In this document: one piece after another, positions 34,842 through 51,400 of the stretch
Numbering within the stretch: the stretch's first letter is position 1
Layout: each line of letters opens with the position of its first letter
Source of the DNA: Alnus glutinosa
Taxonomy: Eukaryota; Streptophyta; Magnoliopsida; Fagales; Betulaceae
Assembly: GCF_958979055.1 (NCBI RefSeq)
Contig: NC_084899.1
Location: forward strand, 756,501 to 820,500
DNA: 64,000 nucleotides
Direction: 5' to 3'
The notes under the pieces: generated by a model
What the model was told of the DNA's origin: nothing
Seen by the model: the letters and a program-made list of their open reading frames with translations, nothing else
The model's database searches: none
Made by a program: the position numbers and the translations under genes

Positions 34842-37800
34842 AACTCTTAGCTTGGAATTGCAGAGGGTTGACTCGTGCCTCTGCAATCTAAAGTCTAAGA
34901 GTTAAGATTAAGAAGTATTCTCCTGATGTTATATATTTATCAGAAACTAAAGCTACTCCTACTGCTGCTAGTAGAATTATGAACAAGCTTGATTTGTTTT
35001 TTATAGCACATGTTCCTCCTGTTGGTACTAAAGGAGGACTTTTGTTAGCATGGCGCCTTGGTGTTGAACTCTAGTGTTTTATTATTAATGTGAATACTAT
35101 ATTTGCTTGGTGTTATTTTAATCCTGTTACTACTCCTTGGATGCTTACTTGTGTTTATGGTTTCCCAAAGCTCGTTAATAGACAATATTTCTAGGATAAT
35201 ATCATGAAAATTGGAGATAGATTTTCTGGTCCTTGGATTTGCATTGGAGATTTTAATATGATTTTGGATCAATCTAATAAGTCTGGTGGTTTGCCTTATG
35301 CCACTTCCTCTAGAGATTTTTTTAGAACCTTTATGAATTCTTATGGTATGATTGATCTAAGTTTTTCTGGAAACCCCTTTACCTGGTTTAATCATAGGGA
35401 AGGTAGACATCTTATTAAACAGAGATTGGATAGGGATGTAGTTTCTAGTCAATGGTTTGAGTTATTTCCGTCCCACTCAATCTGTTATTTGCCTGCTATT
35501 ACTTCTGATCACAATGCCCTACTTCTTAATACTATTTATACTCCATATTCCTTGCCTAAACCTTTTAGGTTTGAGGAATTTTGGACAAAGCACCCTGAAT
35601 GTCGATCAGTTATTCTAGTAGCTCGGGACTCATTTATCAGTGGTTCTTCTGCTTTTATCTTAGCAAAGAAACTGAAATCTACCAAGCATGCCTTGAAGAT
35701 CTGGAATAATTTGTTCTTTGGGAATATTCAAAAAAATATCAATTCAATTTCCCAACAAATTAAGGATATTCAATAGTTCAACTTCCCTCCTTAATTGCAT
35801 CAAGAAGAAATTTTCCTTAAACAGAAACTGGATTCTCCTTATATTCAAGAAGAATTATTATGGAAAAGTAAATCTAGAGACGCATGGCTTAGATATTTTC
35901 ATATGTCTACTCTAATCAAAAGAAGACGTAATGTCATTGACTTTCTTAAGTTGTCGTCTGGTACTTGGGTTTTTGATCGAAGAAATATTGGCAACTGCTT
36001 TAACGATTTTTTTAAACAGGTATTCTCTTCGTCTTTACCTGATCCCCCTTAAGATATGCTTAACCTTTTTGATAAGGTTATCTCGGATGAAGAAAACTTA
36101 GTGCTATGTTCTATTTCTTCGGAAAAAGGAAATTTATGAAGTTCTCATCAGTATTGGTGCAACCAAAGCTCCTGTTCCAAATGGATTCACTGCTTTATTT
36201 TATCAAAAATACTGGAGTATCGTCAAAGAAGTGATCTTAAACTGTGTTAGGAATTTTTTTTAAGAAAAATCATTTATTGAAAGAGCAGAATCACACCTTC
36301 ATTGCCCTTATTCCAAAAAGGTTGGTCCCTTTTCGGTTAATCATTTTTGACCAATTAGCTTTTGCAATATTATCTATAAGATCATTTCAAAGATACTGGC
36401 AAACAGATTCAAAATTCTTCTTTATCATTTTATTTCTCCAAATCAGTCTGCCTTTGATCCATACAGGACTATTCAAGATAAATTCTATTTTAGCACATGA
36501 ATTACTTCATTCTATTAAATCCAAAAAGGGAAGAGGATGACTTATGACAGTTAAAATTGTTATGGAGAAAGCTTTTGATATAATGAAATGGGGGTTCTTA
36601 TTATCTATGCTTACTAAACTGGGTTTCAATTCTATCTGGATAAATTAGATTCATATATGTATCTCCTCTACATCTTTTTCCATTATGATTAATGGATCAC
36701 CATTTGGGCTATTTACTCCTTCTTGGGGTATGAGGCAGGGGATCCGCTATCCCCTTTTTTATTCATTCTTGGCACTGAGGCTTTGTCAAGAATTCTTCAA
36801 CAACAAGAAAGTCTGGAAATTCTCAAAGGAATTAAAATTGCGAAAAATTGTCCTCCAATTACTCATCTTCTTTTTGCAGATGATTTAATTATTTTTGCCA
36901 AGGCAACTTCTACAGAGGCAGTTTCTATTAAATCCAGTATTGATTTATTTTGTTCCTGGTCAGGACAAAAGGTGACCACTGGGAAGTGTTCTCTTCTTTT
37001 CAGCAAAAATACCCAGAGTTCAACAATCTGTAGTATCAAAGGTATCATCCCATATAAAAAAACTTCTTCGGCTTCCTATTATTTAGGACTTCCATTCATC
37101 ATTGGGAAATAATATATAAAAAAAGCTACTTTTCAACCTATTTTTGATAAGGTGATGAATAAAATTGAGGGATGGTGAGTGAAGACTATTTTTCAGGTTG
37201 GTAGAACTATGCTTATAAAAGCTACTATGGCTGCAATTCCATCTTATACAATTGAGCACTTTTATGCTCCTTGTTTGCATCTGTAATATATTGGATAGAA
37301 GTTTTAAAAATTTATGGTGGGGATTTTCTAAAGATAAACTTAGAAACCTTTCTCTTAAATCCTGGAGTTCTATTTGTATGCCTCGCTGCCAGGGAGGTTT
37401 GGGTATTCGAGAAATGAAATCAATTAATTTAGCTCTTATAGCTAAACTAGGTTGGAAAATTCTTAATAATTCTGTTAATATTTGGATGCATCTTCTTCAA
37501 AAGAAATATATCAGATATGAAAATTTTCTTACTTTCCCACCTTCTACTTCGGCTTCATATTTCTGGAAGGGTTTACATAAGTGTAAATCTTTTATACAAT
37601 CAAGTGCTTGTCTACAAGTTGCTGTTAATTCTAACTTTGAAATCTAGACAACACCATGGGTTCCTACATTACCTCACTTCCTGCCGTTACCAAAATTCCC
37701 TCATCAACGGAACTTGTCGGTTATATTTATATCAAATTTTATTATTCTAGGAACTAATCAATGGAATCAGACAGCTCTTAATTTGATTTTTGATAGTACC

Positions 37801-38945
37801 TCGGTTCAAGAAATTGTTAAAGTCCATATTTCTTCTCCAAATCAGACTAAATATTTGTGGAATTTTTTAACCTCAGGTCGATTCACAACAAAATTTGCTT
37901 ATCAAGCAATCATTAGCAACCTCAACCTGCAAGTCAATTCCCTTTGCCTGGAACTTCTTCTACCTTTTGGAAGAATATATAGAAGTTAAATCTCAATGAT
38001 AGATTGAGGCTTTTTATTTTGAAATTAGCTTGGAATATATTTCCAACTGAAGAGAGATTAAACTGTGTTTTCATCTATAGATATTGCTGTTTGTCCTATG
38101 TACAAATCAGGAGAAGATTCAATCCAACATCTATTCTTTAAATGTATCTTTGCCAGAGTAATATGGCGTCATTCCTTCTGGCCAATTGACTCAATGAATT
38201 TCAATTTTACCAATATATTGGATTGGATTAAAGTAATTCTTTCACCTGGATTGACTCTCAAAATTCCGAAAGAAGATCATCATCGTTTTCAAATTTTTGC
38301 AGCAATGACATGTGATTTTCTTTGGTTTTCTCGTAACAAGGCTTATCATGAGGATCTTTCCTTCGATGCTCTCATATTGTCTAGAAAAATTTTAAAAGTT
38401 TCACAGGAACATATGGTGGCTTGGAAATCTATTTCCAAACCAATTGAAGAAAAGTGGATCTCACTTCCTCCTCAATGGTTTAAAATCAATTTTGATGCGG
38501 CCATTAGAGATACTTTTTCAACACAAGTTGCAGTATGTCGAAATCATCTGGGACATATCATCAAGATAAACACCAAGACTAATTCTCCATGTCAGCCAAA
38601 TGAAGGTGAAGCTCTAGCAGCAAATCTTACTGCTTCTTTAGTTATTTTTCTAAATATCCACAAGCTTATTCTGGAAGGAGATTCACAGATTGTCATTCTA
38701 GCTTTTCAACATCCAGATATTTCACAAGACTTGCGAATCTCTTTTACCTCACAACACCATTGACTCTATTCCTATTGATTTTTTTTTTTTTGTCAACAAA
38801 AAATGTCAATAAAAGTGCAAACTTCTGTGCTCATTATGTAGCACATTGGGCAGCAGCCAGAGTGACAGCTGATAGCATTTTTACCTATCCGCCCCCTATC
38901 CCTTCAATCCGAATAATTAGTGGGAAGGATCCTCCTCCCTTTTAG
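34838..38945 (+). pseudogene. LINE ORF2 (endonuclease - reverse transcriptase - RNase H), broken
   Basis: Starts MKLLAWNCRGL, the plant L1 endonuclease beginning. Endonuclease motifs follow: YLSETKA, WICIGDFNMIL, DHNALLL (to about 35530). Reverse transcriptase spans about 36120-37130: a worn finger and palm, GDPLSPFLFIL and LLFADDLIIFAKA, the catalytic Asp pair. A zinc-finger-like region (about 37980-38170) precedes RNase H (about 38480-38945), with FKINFDAA, GEALAANL, LILEGDSQIVI and ANFCAHYVAHWAA, ending at a TAG. At least ten stops or frameshifts interrupt it, including early stops in the endonuclease (for example after RASAI). Confidence 0.88.
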
Positions 38946-39069
38946 TATTTGGATACTTTATTTATTATGTCTTTTATTCTGGGTTTGTTTTTGTTAAACT
39001 TTGGTATGTTAAGGCTTTAGTTTTGTAGTTCGGTCTTCAAGTATTTAAAAATTATAAAAAAAAAAAAAA

Positions 39070-39089
39070 AATCCCTCTCTTACAAATAA
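39070..39089 (+). repeat. right target-site duplication of the LINE
   Basis: Follows the poly(A) tail and matches 32513-32532 with two mismatches. Confidence 0.8.
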
Positions 39090-39365
39090 TTTTTTATAAT
39101 ACGACAAAGGTCATGAGAAGGACATGAAGGAACTCCACGTCACCACATACGTCACCCGATGTATAATACCAGAAAATACGTAAAAGTTACCAAAGTCCCA
39201 TTTGATTTGCTAACTTTCTCTATTGGAGCCCTCAGCTGAGCCCATATTCCAAGGATTTATTAATTTATAATTGCTCCTCCAATCAAAACTCAATCCGACA
39301 TCTAACATCGTCTGTCACCCCCACAACCTTCGGAGCAACAGAGAGAGATAGAGAGAGAGAGAGAG
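39090..39365 (+). promoter_or_regulatory. proximal promoter and 5' UTR of the aleurain-like gene
   Basis: Only 276 bases separate the LINE target duplication from the start codon. They include two ACGTCACC motifs 12 bases apart (39137-39144 and 39149-39156), the core of bZIP-type ACGT elements. They also include an AT-rich possible TATA region (about 39255-39270) and a GA-rich repeat (39341-39365) immediately before the ATG. Confidence 0.45.
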
Positions 39366-43663
<4,298 letters not shown>

Positions 43664-44105
43664 TCTGTTTAAGGGTTCATGCCATGTTGTCCAAAACTAA
43701 GGTGAAGGGCCATGTTGCAGTTGTCCAAAACTAAGATGAAGGGCCATGGTGTGATAATGATAATGTAGGCTTTATTGTAAAAAATAAGATCCAATATTAT
43801 TGGTGGTGACTGTAACGTACGCAACATGACCATGTGTATATTCTTTATGAATGTTATATGTGAAATCTGTATCAGAATTTCCATTACATAAAAACATATT
43901 ACTGCATCGCCTTAACATGTTTTTACCTTCTATTATCAAAGAGCTTTCAAGCTTATATTATTCCATATTTCTCATAAATATCTTTATGTCTTCGCACGTA
44001 CAAATAAAAAATCGATGCATCTGATTTACGAATGGCTAGCGCTAACATGGCAGTGTCATGTCCCCCCTTAAAAACAATATTAACATGACAATACCGTGCC
44101 GGCTC

Positions 44106-44136
<31 letters not shown>

Positions 44137-44158
44137 GCCGACACCCATAGAGTAGTTG

Positions 44159-44190
<32 letters not shown>

Positions 44191-45312
44191 GGATATTATA
44201 GCTGTGTCACATCAAGTAAGGGAAGTGCATAAATCGCATGTAAGGGTAGCATTACTCTTAAAGAAAAGTAGTAGTTTTGAATTAAAGGCTTACAATTTGA
44301 AATAGAATTGAATTAATCACAAATGGCCAGTAATGCAATAAAATCACAATCAAAATAAAATGCAACTTCCGCATTTTACAGTCATACAGATGCAGCCAGA
44401 ACATCCCCATAGCATTCTCAGGCCGTATTGATGGCTTTCCATAGACAAATGAAGGGAGAGATCTGGCTGAGATTTGAACCTCTTAATTTGGAGGGTGCTA
44501 GTCACCTTAACTTATCTTGGTCTACTTGGTTCGTGGAAAAATCTATTCATAGTCACGGACTCACGGGAACAACAAACCCGACCCAATGAGCAACACAAAT
44601 CTGTAAACAGATAATTTTTCTCAAGCATATTTACTTTTTGACAAAATTGAATAGTAACTAAAACTGCGGGGATTAAAAAGTTCAATTCAATCCAATGCAT
44701 GTCTCAGAACTCAAAAGCTGTGGTCATCATATGATGAAGATCAAAATTAAGTAGCCTGGATAATATTTTCCCTGTTTCCTAGTGCAAGTTGTGTTTTTAT
44801 TTCAGTGCACTAGATATCTGCATGTCTTCAACCTACTCGCTGGTAATAAATCATCCTCAGTCATTTCTAGAAAACACATAGCTAAAAATATGTGCAGGAA
44901 GGATGGACAACAAGAGATAAGACTGATTTAATTCAAGGAATGTGTATTGCTGATTGGTCCATGACTTTAGCTCCATGCTTGTGGGAATCTGATTTGACAG
45001 GGAACACCTTGTTGATGTCATAGTGACTTCTGGCATAGATTTACTCAATAGTAAATGCCCGGCTCACAATTCAATATTTTACAGATCTGGAGCAGATGTT
45101 GATTTTGAGGTTTATGACAATCAGCGCCAATCTAGCGGTAACTCGTTAAAAATCAGGGGATAGAAATAGACATTGACAAAGTACATACTGCTTGTCAAAC
45201 TTTGTGCCACAAGCTGGACATGTTTCATCTGGGCTCAACTAAACAATGGCTGAAAGACCTTGTCCAGCCATAGGGACTATGCTTCAAGTCCACTTCCGTG
45301 GTAGCCCTTCAA
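43664..45312. other. convergent intergenic region, aleurain / PPR
   Basis: 3' flanks of two convergent genes. It contains a long A-run (44107-44131) and T-run (44165-44190) and 'gggccatg' direct repeats (43709 and 43741) just after the aleurain stop. No gene was supported. Confidence 0.45.
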
Positions 45313-46965
45313 TTAAACAGCCATTGGAATAGCCATATCTGTTCTTAAATGAATAGCTTCTTTAAAAGATGACATACGTAAGTCCAGGTCCTTATATGCA
45401 GCTTGCTTAATGCGAAAGGCTTCATTAGGCATACCAGCCTTCAAAAGGCAAGATATTAAAGAATTCACAGTAATGGTATCTGGAGCACAACCGATTGATA
45501 ACATCTTATCAAAGATGCTGATTGCTTCAAACATTCTCCCTTTCATACAATGCCCTATGATGAGGATTGTAAATGTGACTTTATCTGGGTTACATTTCTT
45601 CTCCTCCATCTCTGCCACAATCTTATTTGCCTCGTCCACATTGCCAGCCTTGCAAAACCCATCAATTACAGGGTTGTACATAAATGGTTTTGGAACAATA
45701 TCACGCCACTTCATTTGCCTCAAAAGATCGCGAGCCTCATGCAGTCTATTTTCCTTACATAAAGCATTTATAAGAACAGCATAAGTATACACATTTGGAG
45801 TCACATTTCTTGCATTCATCTCTTGCCAAAGCTTCAAACCCTGATTTAACTGTCCGGTTCGACAATACCCATCAATTAGGGAAGTGAAGGTAACAACATC
45901 CGGAAAATAACCAAGAAAGAGCATCCTCTCATACATGGCCAATGCGGAAACCATGTCGCCCGCCTTACCAAAGCCATCAACGAGAACATTAAAAGTGATT
46001 GCAGTTGGTTTTATTCCTAACTTAACCATCTCATAAAAAAGAATAGAGGCCTCGTCCATCTTACCCAACTTGCAATACCCCGATATTACAGATGTATAAG
46101 TTACAACATCCGGTTTAAGCTCACTTGTTGACTTAACCTCCTTCAATAGTTCATGCCCTCTATTTACCTCATTGACCCTACATAATCCATTTATAAGAGT
46201 GTTATAAGTAAGAACATCAGGAGAACAACCAAACCTCCCCATATCATTAAAAAACACAAAAGCCTTATCAACTCCTCCTATTCTGCACAAACCTCGAATA
46301 AGAATATTGAAAGTGCAAGTATCCAGGTGAAAATATGATCCCATATGCTCTCTAAATAAGCAAACGGCCTCATCAACTAGATTCCTCTTGACCAACTCAT
46401 CCAATAACTTATTATACACAAAAGAACTCAACCCAATCTCATCAAACTGAACCTCAGCAAGCAATTTTTTGGCAAGATCAAACTTGCCCACTTGTGCATA
46501 CGACGATACCAAAAATCCAACAATCGAACTATCAGGCAAATGCCCATCACTCCTCATGCAATCAAATACCATTTTCGCGGAATCGTAAAGACCCATTTGA
46601 CAGAGGGACCGCATAAGCAAATTGTAGGTGTTGAAAGAATGACTGACACTCAAACTCTCCCTACTGAACTCAAAGAACTTCAAGCCCAATTTTGGATTGT
46701 TTAACCGTCTAACAACCTCAAACGCAATCAATGGGGTCAAGTTCTTCCTCAAATAACACAAACAAGTATCTGACAAATGCGAACGCACAAATAGAGTACA
46801 AACGACCTTAACAAACCAAGCCTCGGAGTTTCGGTTTAAGATTACCTCTTTGTCATTGAATGGCCTGGACCAACATCCTCCGTGGGCGAGACTATGGAAA
46901 TGGGCAGTGGCGACCTTGGAGGCTCGAACCCAAGGGGTACGGGTTGTGAAGAATAAGAGGGTCAT
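45313..46965 (-). CDS. P-class pentatricopeptide repeat protein
   Basis: The open frame extends to 47127, but the Met at 46965 (MTLLFFTTRTPW) is preferred: it directly follows a TTTGCAG acceptor-like site and starts an organelle-targeting-like, Arg-containing N-terminus. That gives 550 residues in one exon. Twelve consecutive 35-residue P-type PPR motifs run from about residue 115 to 530, for example FNTYNLLMRSLCQMGLYDSA, VVTYTSVISGYCKLGKMDEA, VVTFTSLIDGYCRTGQLNQG and KVTFTILIIGHCMKGRMFEA. One motif has 36 residues. There is no E, DYW or SMR domain. PPR proteins bind organellar RNA in a sequence-specific way. The last repeats resemble At2g06000 from memory. It is divergently arranged with the FIP1-like gene. 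Confidence 0.92.
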   Translation of the reverse strand: MTLLFFTTRTPWVRASKVATAHFHSLAHGGCWSRPFNDKEVILNRNSEAWFVKVVCTLFVRSHLSDTCLCYLRKNLTPLIAFEVVRRLNNPKLGLKFFEFSRESLSVSHSFNTYNLLMRSLCQMGLYDSAKMVFDCMRSDGHLPDSSIVGFLVSSYAQVGKFDLAKKLLAEVQFDEIGLSSFVYNKLLDELVKRNLVDEAVCLFREHMGSYFHLDTCTFNILIRGLCRIGGVDKAFVFFNDMGRFGCSPDVLTYNTLINGLCRVNEVNRGHELLKEVKSTSELKPDVVTYTSVISGYCKLGKMDEASILFYEMVKLGIKPTAITFNVLVDGFGKAGDMVSALAMYERMLFLGYFPDVVTFTSLIDGYCRTGQLNQGLKLWQEMNARNVTPNVYTYAVLINALCKENRLHEARDLLRQMKWRDIVPKPFMYNPVIDGFCKAGNVDEANKIVAEMEEKKCNPDKVTFTILIIGHCMKGRMFEAISIFDKMLSIGCAPDTITVNSLISCLLKAGMPNEAFRIKQAAYKDLDLRMSSFKEAIHLRTDMAIPMAV

Positions 46966-48427
46966 CTGCAAAGCCGCGCCATCACTAGGCTCAGCTCTAG
47001 GCTCACAGATATTCTCAATCACAATTCTCTTATGGGTATGACCAGAATTCCTACTGGGTTTTTGCTTTGAGTCCCTATTCTTCATGGAGATGGTGAAAGC
47101 CCCAATAAAGATAGCACAGCAAACCAAACCCTGAAGACACTTTTCAGACCATCCAAGACCAAAAGACTATCACTTTCCGATAGTGAAAGTGAGAGGGATC
47201 AGAATGAGGCATAATCGATAAAACTAAGAGCAGCACTTTGAGCAGATATGGAGGATCATGGAACTGAAACTCGATGGTTTCGGATTTGGGAAGCCAAGCA
47301 AAATTCGACCCGTTTCGGATACGATGATGATTGACGACTCCGGGAGAAAATGCTGTGATTGTCAGGGCATTAGGGTTTTCAGCGGCTTTGGGGTTTTCGT
47401 CACCGCTCCGCCTATGTAGATTATCCAGCTCCGGACCAATAAAGCAGAAGGGCTCAGGGGGGTGGTTCTTGGTCTTGGGCCATGAATACGAGTTTCAGCC
47501 CATATAAGAAGCCTGCTCACTAGTTCAGCATTTACAAATGAAGAGTTTAAATCCAAAAAACGATTTAACGATTTAAGAATTTACTGTCAAATTGAGTTTA
47601 AATCAAAAACTAGAAAACGAGTTTAAATCAAAATTGTAAATCGTTTTTAAAAATTAAAAAGGCATTTACAATCAAACTGAAAATAATTTTCATTGACCAT
47701 TATTTTCTCTCCCGCTAAACACTAAAATATGTCAAGAATATTTTTCAAAAAATATTTTACACCGAGACAAATGAAACATAAGTATTTATCGCATCGGCAT
47801 TTATCATATTCAATATTTTAAAAATAATAAATACTTAAGTGAAATTTTGTAACTTTTGATTTTTTTTAAAAAAATTATTATGATTTGAAATTTTTTATTT
47901 AGTTTGTTTGATTCTGCGATTTCACAAACAAAAATGTGTCAAAAATAAAATCGCAAAAATTGTTCAGTTTGAAATTGCGTTTGAAAAAAAAAATTACGTT
48001 TTCAAAACGCATGTAAAGGGATGCAATTTTTTAAACGTATCATTCTAGAGGATTAACCGCAGTTTTACCAAATTACAATTTTTATTAACTGAAATTTAAA
48101 AAAGAAAAAGTGAAAAAAGAAAAAAAGAAAAAAAAAGAAAAAGGGTTTGAGCCGAGCTTACAAATGGTTTACCCCGAAATGGGCCTCCGCTATATCGGCT
48201 ACCAACTGGGCTTGGGTTGACCTGCAACGTTAAGCTTCATCCCGCGACTATCTGCCATTTCAATGCAAAAGAGATCTAAGACTTCCAAAAAAAAAAAAAA
48301 AAATCGGAGAAGAAGATCGGCATTCTCTTCACGCTCACAGCTCTGAGCACTCTGACAATCAAAGCCACCATTGTCGAAACGACACCGCACCGCATGACAT
48401 TTCATCCAATTCTCTCACCGCTTGAAG
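46966..48427. promoter_or_regulatory. divergent promoter region, PPR (minus) and FIP1-like (plus)
   Basis: On the PPR side are a telo-box AAACCCTAA (47370-47378, minus strand), TGGGCC (47476-47481) and TGGGCT (47497-47502, minus strand). On the FIP1 side are TGGGCC (48180-48185) and TGGGCT (48207-48212), about 220-250 bases before its ATG. Telo-boxes and TGGGCC/T site II elements are typical of promoters of genes for mitochondrial and ribosomal functions. The middle (47560-48070) is AT-rich, MITE-like sequence. Confidence 0.5.
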
Positions 48428-51400
48428 ATGGCGACCGAGAGACACGCTTCTTTACCTTCAACATCCCACGAAGATGACGCCCTGTAAGCTATTCTTTCGA
48501 GCTCAAACTTTTTCCACCCGATCAATTTCACTTTTTCAGTTAAAATTCATTTTTCTTTCTGTTCTAGAGATAGTACAATTCCTAAATTTGTTAATAACAT
48601 TTGCTAGTTTTGCCATGCGAGCGATGAAAAAGTCTACGATCCACGGTGATCATGGAGGGAATTCTCTATTTTTTATAATTACTACCTAGGTCGCGTTTGG
48701 TTGTCAATAAAAGATTTTTTTTTTTCAACTGATGGCTAAAATTTCTCTGTTTCTTTCTGTTATAGAAATGGTACGATTCCTAAATTTCTAAAAAACATTT
48801 TATAGTTTTGCTTGCTAGTGATAACAAAGTCTGCGAATCACTACTTATTTCGCGTTTCGTTGCCGAGAAAGTTTATAGGAATTTTTTCCCGAGAAAGTTC
48901 TATAAGAATTTTTTTTCGATAACTAGTTCTATAGGAAAATATTTCTCATGAAAAGAAAGTTACTATTTTTATTACCGATGTTTAATTACTTTGTACTAAT
49001 TTCAGGTTTCTGGATATACTGCATGAGGCTCCTCTACTCGGTAACCGCAAATCCAGAAGCATTTTTGGGAGTATTTTCTACTGTTTTTTCTTGGCAAGTA
49101 GCTTTAAAACTCTGCTTTGTGGCAAAAACAAAGTCGTTTTTGTGTTGACTGGACATTGCTGATTGTTCATCAACTTTAGGTAGGTTACGCGGTGTTGGCT
49201 GTGGGAGCACCATGGATATTCCGTCCCATTAAGAGCTTGGTCTCACCGTTGCTTTGCAGTTGCAGTGTTGCTCTTTTACTAGTCACAGGTTTTTTTTAAC
49301 CCTTAGTTAAATATGCTTGTTTTTGAACATGTATTTTTCACGGAAAGTGTCATGTTCGAATAGTGCATTTTATCTTTGAGCTTTGTGTGTAATGAATTCA
49401 ATGCCTAATGTATTTTGGGGATGAGGCATAACTAAAACATATTTATACATGGTCCATTTTTCATCGTTCTCCGTGGGCTATTAGAATGCCAGCTGTTGTT
49501 CGGTTTATGGAACCAAATTATGCGAACATGATATAGCTTGAATGTCTCTGGTAATTCAATTTTTATTATAGGGAGTCGATACAATAATGATCATATATGT
49601 CAATGTTTCAGGCATCTTTCAGCAATATCTGGTTTACCAAGTCCAGAAAATACGCTTGCAGGTGATCTTTATTATTTACCTGGTTGAATGTCTATTTTCC
49701 AATGTCTCTTGCTTTATAGTGAGGGTGCTCTCTCTCACATACACAACCCCCCCCCCCCCCCCCCCCCTCCCTCTCGGGTCTCCCCCTCCACACAAACAGA
49801 GGGAGAGAAAGAGAGTTCTGTTGGTCTTCTGGTTTGTGGAAGTCTCTTCAGAGTCTGATGCCCACGATGAAAAGAACTGCCTTTTGAATTGAAACCATGA
49901 TTCGAATTGGTAAAAGAAAAAAGAGAAAGGAAAAAAGAAAGTGATCTTAAGACCATTAGTCTGTACTGGGGATGAATCTGTGTCGTACCCACAAAATCAC
50001 ATTTCCAGATAGGTAGTGGTGAGCTTGCCAAAAGGATTTGACTATTTGCTTAGTAACTACAAAGAGAGGATTTAGCTATTAAGATCCATTAATATATCTA
50101 TCTTAGTGGCGATGGGATGTCAATCATTTTTTATTTCTTTTCTTATTCTCCACCTATTATTTGGTTTAAAAACCATCAGAAATTTGGTGATGTTCAACCG
50201 GGCTTTTTTAGGTAAATAATTGTGGCGTTATGGGATTGAGAGAGAAGCTTGGTGGAGAATTGTGGTGGACTCCAAGTTTGACAGTTTATGGGGAGGTTGC
50301 TACTCCTTTGAGCCTGCAGGTGCCTTTGGGGGTGAGATTGTGGAAGAACATCAGGATAGGGTGTGATACATTCTTAGGCTTTTCTAGATTTGAGGTAGGG
50401 GATGAGGCTGAGACCAAATTTTGGCATGATATGTGGTGTGGGGATACAGCTCTTACTGAAGCTTTTCTTGTTTTATTTGGTATTGCTCGTGCAAAGAATG
50501 CTTTTGTTGCGGCTAATTTGGAGCTCTTGGGTGCTATCAGTGGAGCGTGAGCTTTTCTAGAGAGGCAGTCACTGGGAAGTGCATGTCTTTGCTTTTTTTT
50601 TTTTTTTTTTTGTTAGGTGTTGTACTCAGTAAGTGTAAGAAGAGGTAGTGAAGATAGTATGTGATGGGTCTCCTCCAAAAAAGTCTTGTTCAAGTTCGGG
50701 TCTTTCTTTAGCTCTTTGGCTTGCTCTGTGGAGAGTCACTTTCCTTGGAAGAATGCGTGGCAGACTCAGGCTCCTACGAGGGTGACTTTTTTTCGTGATC
50801 GGCGGCTCTAGGCAAGATCCTTACTTTGGATAACCTCAGGAAGATGCATGTTATTTTGGTGGATAGATGTTGCATGTGCAAGCGAAATGGGGAATCAGTG
50901 GATCACCTTATTTTTCACTGCGATGTGGTTTACACTTTGTGGAGTGCTCTCTTTACTTCTTCTTCTTCTTCTCTTCCTTCTTTCTTTCTTTCTTTCTTTC
51001 TTTCTTCTTCTTCTTCTTCTTCTTCTTTTTTTTTTTTTTTTAGATAACTCTCTTTACTTGTTTTGGTTTGTCTTGGGTTATGCCTAGGAGAGTCTTTGAC
51101 TTGTTTTCTTGTTGGTGGATGTCCGGAAGGCCGATGAGGGATGCGATTTGGAAGATGGTGCTGACATGCCTTTTTTGGTGTTTAGGAAAGAAATAATAGT
51201 TGTTTCGGTAATTTGGAGAGGTCCTTAGAAGATATTTTAGCTTCGTTTTTTCATACTTTGTATCTTTGGACGGTGACTTTTGTCTCCCCTTTGTCACTTA
51301 GTTTTTTTTTTTTTTTTTTTTTCGCTTTTTAATTAGATGCTTCCTATTGTATACTTTCAGTGTACTTAGGGGCACCTTACGCTTTTAATAAGACCAATTT

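Larger units (their letters stand above)
32533..39069 (+). mobile_element. near-full-length L1-type LINE, 6.5 kb, inactivated
   Basis: The element runs from a CT-rich 5' UTR (32533-32653) through ORF1 and ORF2 to a poly(A) tail (39055-39069). It is flanked by 20-bp target duplications. ORF1 has a DUF4283-type domain and a worn zinc knuckle. ORF2 has an EEP endonuclease, a reverse transcriptase with FADD, a zf-RVT-like region and an RNase H. Multiple stops and frameshifts make it non-autonomous, though the sequence is mostly easy to read, so the insertion is not ancient. Its 3' end lies 277 bases upstream of the aleurain start codon, same strand. Confidence 0.92.

Noticed and set aside
45410..47041. 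Plus-strand frames of up to 124 residues
   Set aside because: Antisense shadows of the PPR gene.
45313..47127. The longer 604-residue PPR start at 47127
   Set aside because: The extra 54 N-terminal residues do not look like a targeting peptide, and an acceptor-like site directly precedes the Met at 46965.
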